Below, one piece after another: positions 28,742 to 32,241 of a DNA stretch of 32,241 nt. The position numbers were made by a program, and so were the translations under genes. The stretch covers positions 1 through 32,241 of the forward strand of contig CAVIFY010000019.1 of NCBI GenBank assembly GCA_963642245.1. The letters run 5' to 3'. Numbering within the stretch: position 1 is the stretch's first letter; each line of letters begins with the position of its first letter. A model generated the notes under the pieces. The model had not been told where the DNA came from and ran no database searches. It worked only from the letters and a program-made list of their open reading frames with translations. Source of the DNA: CAG-217 sp963642245 (GTDB taxonomy: Bacteria; Bacillota; Clostridia; Oscillospirales; Acutalibacteraceae).

Positions 28742-29221
28742 TTTGGTTGTAAGAGCGGTGAGCAGGGCGCGGCAGCCGGTGGCAATATCTTGGTAGGCGC
28801 GGGCAAAATCCCGGCTGTACCAGGGGTCGGCCACATCGCCGCCGTGGGCATAGTCCAGCAGCTTTTTGATCTTATGCTGGGGGTCGCCGCCCAGCATACG
28901 GTGCAGATTGCGTACATTGTTGCCGTCCATGGCCAGCAGCAGATCGTAGTGGTCATAATCGGCGGCAGTCAGCTGCCGGGCGCGCTTGCCGTCACAGGAC
29001 AAGCCGTGGGCGGCCAGCTCTGCCTGGGCCGGCGGGTACACCGGATTGCCCACGCCGTGCCAAATCTCTTCTCGGCTGGTGGCAGCGGACGCGATCTCAA
29101 ACTGATCTGCCAGCCCGGCCTGCCGCACCATATCCCGGAAGATAAATTCCGCCATAGGGGAGCGGCAAATGTTGCCGTGGCACACAAACAAAATGCGCAC
29201 CGGTCGGTTTTTTACGCTCAT
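28739..29221 (-). CDS. Low-molecular-weight protein tyrosine phosphatase
   Basis: This 160-residue enzyme has the P-loop C14-H-G-N-I-C-R20-S-P and the general-acid motif D132-P-W-Y, both required for cysteine-based phosphatase activity. In Bacillota such enzymes act on tyrosine or arginine phosphates of proteins. Its ATG overlaps the proS stop (ATGA), so it is translationally coupled to prolyl-tRNA synthetase and under the same T-box. No tyrosine or arginine kinase is in the window. Confidence 0.93.
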   Translation of the reverse strand: MSVKNRPVRILFVCHGNICRSPMAEFIFRDMVRQAGLADQFEIASAATSREEIWHGVGNPVYPPAQAELAAHGLSCDGKRARQLTAADYDHYDLLLAMDGNNVRNLHRMLGGDPQHKIKKLLDYAHGGDVADPWYSRDFARAYQDIATGCRALLTALTTK

Positions 29222-30921
29222 TCTGCCAGCTTGGCCAAAATGGCGTCTACCGCTTCTGCGGTGGGTGCAGTCTCAGAGAAACTCTTATCCCGGGCGGTCA
29301 GCTCCACCACGCCGTTTTTCAGGTTCCGGGGGCTGACGATCACCCGCAGGGGCACGCCCAGCAGGTCTGCGTCAGAGAACATGACCCCGGCGCTGACAGA
29401 GCGGTCGTCGTAGATCACCTCTACGCCTTTTGCCTGCAAGGTGTTGTACAGATCGTCCGCAAAGGCGCGCACTTCCTCATTATCTGCACGCACGGCGCAC
29501 AGGTGCACCTGCCAGGGGGCAATGGCCTTGGGCCAAATGGGGCCGTAATCATCGTGGTGCGCCTCGCACACGGCGGCGGCCAGTCGACCAACGCCAATGC
29601 CGTAGCAGCCCATGATCGGCACCCGGCTCTTGCCGTCCCGGTCCGTATAAGTCATACCCATCGGCTCGGTGTACTTCTTGCCCAGCTGGAAGATGTTGCC
29701 CACCTCAATGCCCCGGGAAATATGAATGCTCTTTTTGCCGCAGCAGGGGCAAATGCCGCCCTCGATCACCTTGGCAAAATCGTGGTACTCCGCACCGGGC
29801 ACATCCCGCTGCATATCCACGCCGGTATAGTGATAATCCGTCTCGTTGGCACCGGCGCACAGGTTGTTGCGCCCCTCCAAAGAGCGGTCGTACAGCACGG
29901 TAAAGTCGCCGTTCAGGTTGGCCGGGCCGATAAAGCCGGCATGCAGGCCGCATTCCTCGGTGATCACCGCCGGGTGGATCTCCTCACCCAGGAAGTTGGT
30001 GAGCTTGGTCTCGTTCACTTCCAGGTCGCCCCGCAGGAACAGCACCACATACTTGTCCTCATTATTGGTCTGGTACACCACGGCCTTGGCACTATCCTTG
30101 GGGTCGGCGTGCAGATAGGTGCATACCTCCTCAATGGTGTGCATATCCGGGGTGTGTACCTTGGTCAGCGGCTGGGAGGGGGCGTTCTCCACCGGCTCCA
30201 GGATCGACTCGGCCGCCTCCATATTGGCCTTGTAGCCGCAGTCGTCGCACAGCACGATAGAGTCCTCGCCAATGGGAGTCAGCAGCATAAACTCGTGGGA
30301 CACGCTGCCGCCCATCATACCGGAGTCGGAGGCAACGGAGATCACCTCCGGCACACCGGCGCGGGCAAAAATGCGCTCATAAGCCTTGTGGCACTTTTCG
30401 TAATAATCGTCCAGGTCCTCCTGGCTGGTGTGGAAGGAGTAGGCGTCCTTCATGGTGAACTCACGCACACGGATCAGCCCGGCTCTGGGTCGCGCCTCGT
30501 CCCGGAACTTGGTCTGAATTTGATAGATCATAAAAGGATACTTGGTGTAAGTACCGGCATACTCCCGCACCAGCTGCACCGCAGCCTCCTCGTGGGTCAT
30601 ACCCAGCACCATATCGGCGCCGTTGCGGTCCGTAAAGCGCAGCAGTTCCTTGCCGATGCTCTCATACCGGCCGGACTCTGCCCACAGAGAGGCGGGCATG
30701 ACCACCGGGAACTGCACTTCCTGGCCGTCCAGTGCGTCCATCTCTTCCCGCATGATTTGCTCCAGCTTCTTGAGCACCCGCTTTAAGGGCGGGTAAGAGG
30801 AGTAAATGCCGTTGGCCACATACTTGATGTAGCCGCCGCGCACCATCAGGGCGTGGCTGTCCACCTGGCAGTCTGCCGGGCGCTCCTTGAAGCGATCGCC
30901 AACTAAGTGTTCCAGTTTCAT
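29218..30921 (-). CDS. proS: Prolyl-tRNA synthetase (bacterial type)
   Basis: This 567-residue class II synthetase is of normal bacterial length. Motif 2 is in TKFRDEARPRAGLIRVREFTMKDAYSFH and motif 3 in GCYGIGVGRLAAA. The editing (YbaK-like) insertion lies about 230-390, and the anticodon-binding domain with APWQVHLCAVRADNEEV closes the protein. It charges tRNA-Pro. The ATG at 30921 follows GGAGG (30930-30934); the longer open frame runs into the leader terminator. A T-box leader controls it by sensing uncharged tRNA-Pro. The stop overlaps the phosphatase start. Confidence 0.97.
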   Translation of the reverse strand: MKLEHLVGDRFKERPADCQVDSHALMVRGGYIKYVANGIYSSYPPLKRVLKKLEQIMREEMDALDGQEVQFPVVMPASLWAESGRYESIGKELLRFTDRNGADMVLGMTHEEAAVQLVREYAGTYTKYPFMIYQIQTKFRDEARPRAGLIRVREFTMKDAYSFHTSQEDLDDYYEKCHKAYERIFARAGVPEVISVASDSGMMGGSVSHEFMLLTPIGEDSIVLCDDCGYKANMEAAESILEPVENAPSQPLTKVHTPDMHTIEEVCTYLHADPKDSAKAVVYQTNNEDKYVVLFLRGDLEVNETKLTNFLGEEIHPAVITEECGLHAGFIGPANLNGDFTVLYDRSLEGRNNLCAGANETDYHYTGVDMQRDVPGAEYHDFAKVIEGGICPCCGKKSIHISRGIEVGNIFQLGKKYTEPMGMTYTDRDGKSRVPIMGCYGIGVGRLAAAVCEAHHDDYGPIWPKAIAPWQVHLCAVRADNEEVRAFADDLYNTLQAKGVEVIYDDRSVSAGVMFSDADLLGVPLRVIVSPRNLKNGVVELTARDKSFSETAPTAEAVDAILAKLAE

Positions 30922-30937
30922 ACAAAAAACCTCCAAA

Positions 30938-31185
30938 AAATAAAGCCCTAAGCCGATCTGTGCGATCGGTTTAGGGCGAATCATTGATCCGTGTTACCAC
31001 CTAAATTCAGGCCGGGCCTGCACTCTGCGCGCTCTGTAACGGGAGCTCCCGGTGCGCCTTAATAGCCTTTGCGTTCGGCGCACAGCTCAAAGATGGGTTC
31101 CTCCGCCGCCTGCCCAGGCTTGCACCGACCGCCTGTTCTCTCTGCACAGGGTGGGGGAGTACTGTTTCTCGTCCTTGCTGTTACC
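30938..31185 (-). ncRNA. T-box leader RNA of proS
   Basis: Read on the minus strand, the leader runs from a transcription start near 31185 to the terminator. The T-box sequence AGGTGGTAACACGG (30989-31002) closely matches the family consensus. A likely specifier CCC (31095-31097, in GAACCCA) codes for proline. The intrinsic terminator GCCCTAAACCGATC / GATCGGCTTAGGGC (30945-30977, one mismatch) is followed by TTTATTTTTT. Uncharged tRNA-Pro should pair with the CCC and the T-box and prevent termination. Confidence 0.9.
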
Positions 31186-31190
31186 TTGGT

Positions 31191-31219
31191 ATCATAGCAA
31201 ATCGGGGCCAAAAAGTCAA
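31191..31219 (-). promoter_or_regulatory. Promoter of the proS T-box transcript
   Basis: On the minus strand, TTGACT (31214-31219), a 17-base spacer and TATGAT (31191-31196). The -35 overlaps the stop codon of the acyltransferase gene (31216-31218). Confidence 0.8.
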
Positions 31220-32241
31220 GTGCGCTCCGGGTTTGTCTGCTCTTTTGTCTGCCCGGTGCAGCGGCGGGCCAAGGCGCGCACCGCCGGGTCCAGTCGCGGC
31301 TCCAGCCCCATGGCGATCATCAGCGCCGCCACGGTGAGCAGCAGGAAGAACATACTCTGCACATACCAGCCGGGCAGCCCGGCACACAATTTGACGGACA
31401 GCTTGTTCAGCCAGCCGTACAAATTGGGCTGGTTGTGAATGGCCATCAGGTACAGAGAATGTACGCCCAGGTAGGCAAGGCCTTTGTTCAGTACAGGCAC
31501 CCTGCCCAGCGCCAGGCTAAGCCCTAAGATACCGGCGCAGCCCAGCATAGCCGCCGCCAGGCTCAGCAGCGGGCGAGAGGCAGTCAAATAGTGCATATCC
31601 TGGGGTGCTGCCTGTGCCAGCAGACCGCAGCCGACGGTCAGCACAGCACCGCCAATGCCGCAGGCGGCAGCTGTTGCCGGTTTGGCGCACCGGTCCTGCA
31701 ACAAGCGAAACGCCCCTTGCAGCAGGGTGCCGATAAACAGATAAAAGGCCGCTTCCATAGGACGCAGGACCGTCAGCCCCACCATACCTAGCACCCGGTG
31801 CACGCCGGACAGGGCGGTAAAGTCCACCGCTTTGCCCACACCGGCTGCCAGCAAAAACAGCCCGGCCAGGAACAGCCCCTGTGCCCAGCGGGGCAGCGGG
31901 CTGCCGGTGAGCAGACTGCAAAGCAGCTTGCCCAGAAACAGGGTGCTCAGGAACCACAGCACATTAAATCCGCACCCCACTAAAGCGGCAATGCCGTCCA
32001 GTGCCAGTGCCTTGTAGCTGCCGCTGCCTGCAATGCAGGTCGCCGCGCCGCACAGCAGATATATGGCGCTGAACAGAATGTAATAAAACAGCAGCCGGGC
32101 GTTCTTCTCCCAAAAGCGGCGGAGAGAAAAACCGTTGCCGTCATTTTGCATGACCAGCCCGGACGCCACAAAGAACAGGGGCATCATATAGCCGCCCAGC
32201 GCCGTATGCAAAGGCGAGGCGGGCAGGGTGTGGTACAGGAT
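31216..32241 (-). CDS. Acyltransferase-3 family membrane protein (5' end outside window)
   Basis: This integral membrane protein, at least 341 residues long, resembles the acyltransferase-3 family, which O-acylates cell-envelope sugars. The visible part starts within the family's first helices: YHTLPASPLHTALGGYMMPLFFVASGLVM matches the conserved H-x-x-x-M-P-L-F-F-x-x-S-G segment. About nine further hydrophobic helices follow, ending with a basic tail. The frame is open to the window edge and the usual N-terminal R-x-x-x-x-D-x-x-K-G motif lies beyond it, so the TTG at 32211 should not be taken as the start. No terminator separates it from the proS promoter. Confidence 0.8.
   Translation of the reverse strand: MLYHTLPASPLHTALGGYMMPLFFVASGLVMQNDGNGFSLRRFWEKNARLLFYYILFSAIYLLCGAATCIAGSGSYKALALDGIAALVGCGFNVLWFLSTLFLGKLLCSLLTGSPLPRWAQGLFLAGLFLLAAGVGKAVDFTALSGVHRVLGMVGLTVLRPMEAAFYLFIGTLLQGAFRLLQDRCAKPATAAACGIGGAVLTVGCGLLAQAAPQDMHYLTASRPLLSLAAAMLGCAGILGLSLALGRVPVLNKGLAYLGVHSLYLMAIHNQPNLYGWLNKLSVKLCAGLPGWYVQSMFFLLLTVAALMIAMGLEPRLDPAVRALARRCTGQTKEQTNPERT

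Noticed and set aside
27904..28956. Long upstream extension of the galT reading frame on the minus strand (849 codons in all)
   Set aside because: It overlaps the opposite-strand cotJC-like gene and the galT promoter, and the extension does not look like a protein; type-2 GalT is normally about 500 residues.
1..32241. CRISPR arrays, tRNA or rRNA genes, IS elements or prophage
   Set aside because: No regular repeats, cloverleaf-like genes, transposase or integrase motifs were seen on either strand.

Overview
This 32.2 kb window looks like chromosomal DNA of a fairly GC-rich member of the Bacillota, class Clostridia, probably a gut-associated Oscillospirales/Ruminococcaceae-type lineage. The indications are Gram-positive ribosome binding sites, sigma-A promoters with 17-base spacers, a T-box leader in front of proS, a CotJC-type manganese-catalase-like protein, NADP-type glutamate dehydrogenase, a long-form HPF and many sugar-handling genes. 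I see no phage, IS element, CRISPR array, rRNA or tRNA. No gene-free stretch exceeds 300 bases; the longest are the proS T-box leader (about 290 bases) and the gap before the M28 peptidase (about 270 bases).

Layout. 1-1860: an N-acetylhexosamine 1-kinase (nahK) and a GNAT acetyltransferase whose ribosome binding site sits inside the terminator of the preceding gene. 1864-4070: a GPH-family sugar symporter and a TetR regulator, each preceded at the same distance by an identical perfect operator palindrome. 4108-6285: gdhA and hpf. 6289-9631: a GH28-like beta-helix enzyme and a CoA-acylating methylmalonate-semialdehyde dehydrogenase. 9739-12057: a degenerate FeoB-type G-domain protein with one membrane anchor, and an M28 peptidase interrupted by two membrane hairpins. 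12135-13021: a small lipoprotein and a small cupin. 13057-15798: a merR - dxs-like - flavodoxin operon. 15828-19552: a carboxylesterase - GH31 operon. 19601-23616: sbcDC. 23631-24833: a cupin - carboxymuconolactone decarboxylase operon. 24871-26391: a MATE transporter with a terminator in its leader. 26407-27981: type-2 galT. 28055-28741: a cotJC-like gene. 28739-31219: proS with a T-box leader, coupled to a low-molecular-weight tyrosine phosphatase. The window ends inside an acyltransferase-3 membrane protein.

The most interesting logic is in two places 9 kb apart. The MerR regulator closely resembles Bacillus AdhR, including a cysteine at position 52. Its own promoter and the promoter of the cupin/carboxymuconolactone decarboxylase operon share the same architecture: TTGACT, a 19-base spacer carrying a CTTNGAGT-type dyad, and a -10 box. 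The MerR operon also carries a DXS-like thiamine-diphosphate enzyme that keeps the catalytic core but appears to have lost both arginines that hold the acceptor phosphate in true DXS. Together these suggest an aldehyde/electrophile-responsive regulon using a repurposed DXS. Function is inferred from sequence only.

nahK and galT, together with the GPH transporter, GH28, GH31 and esterase genes, fit a host- or plant-glycan scavenging lifestyle with much of the processing done inside the cell, since none of these enzymes has a visible signal peptide.
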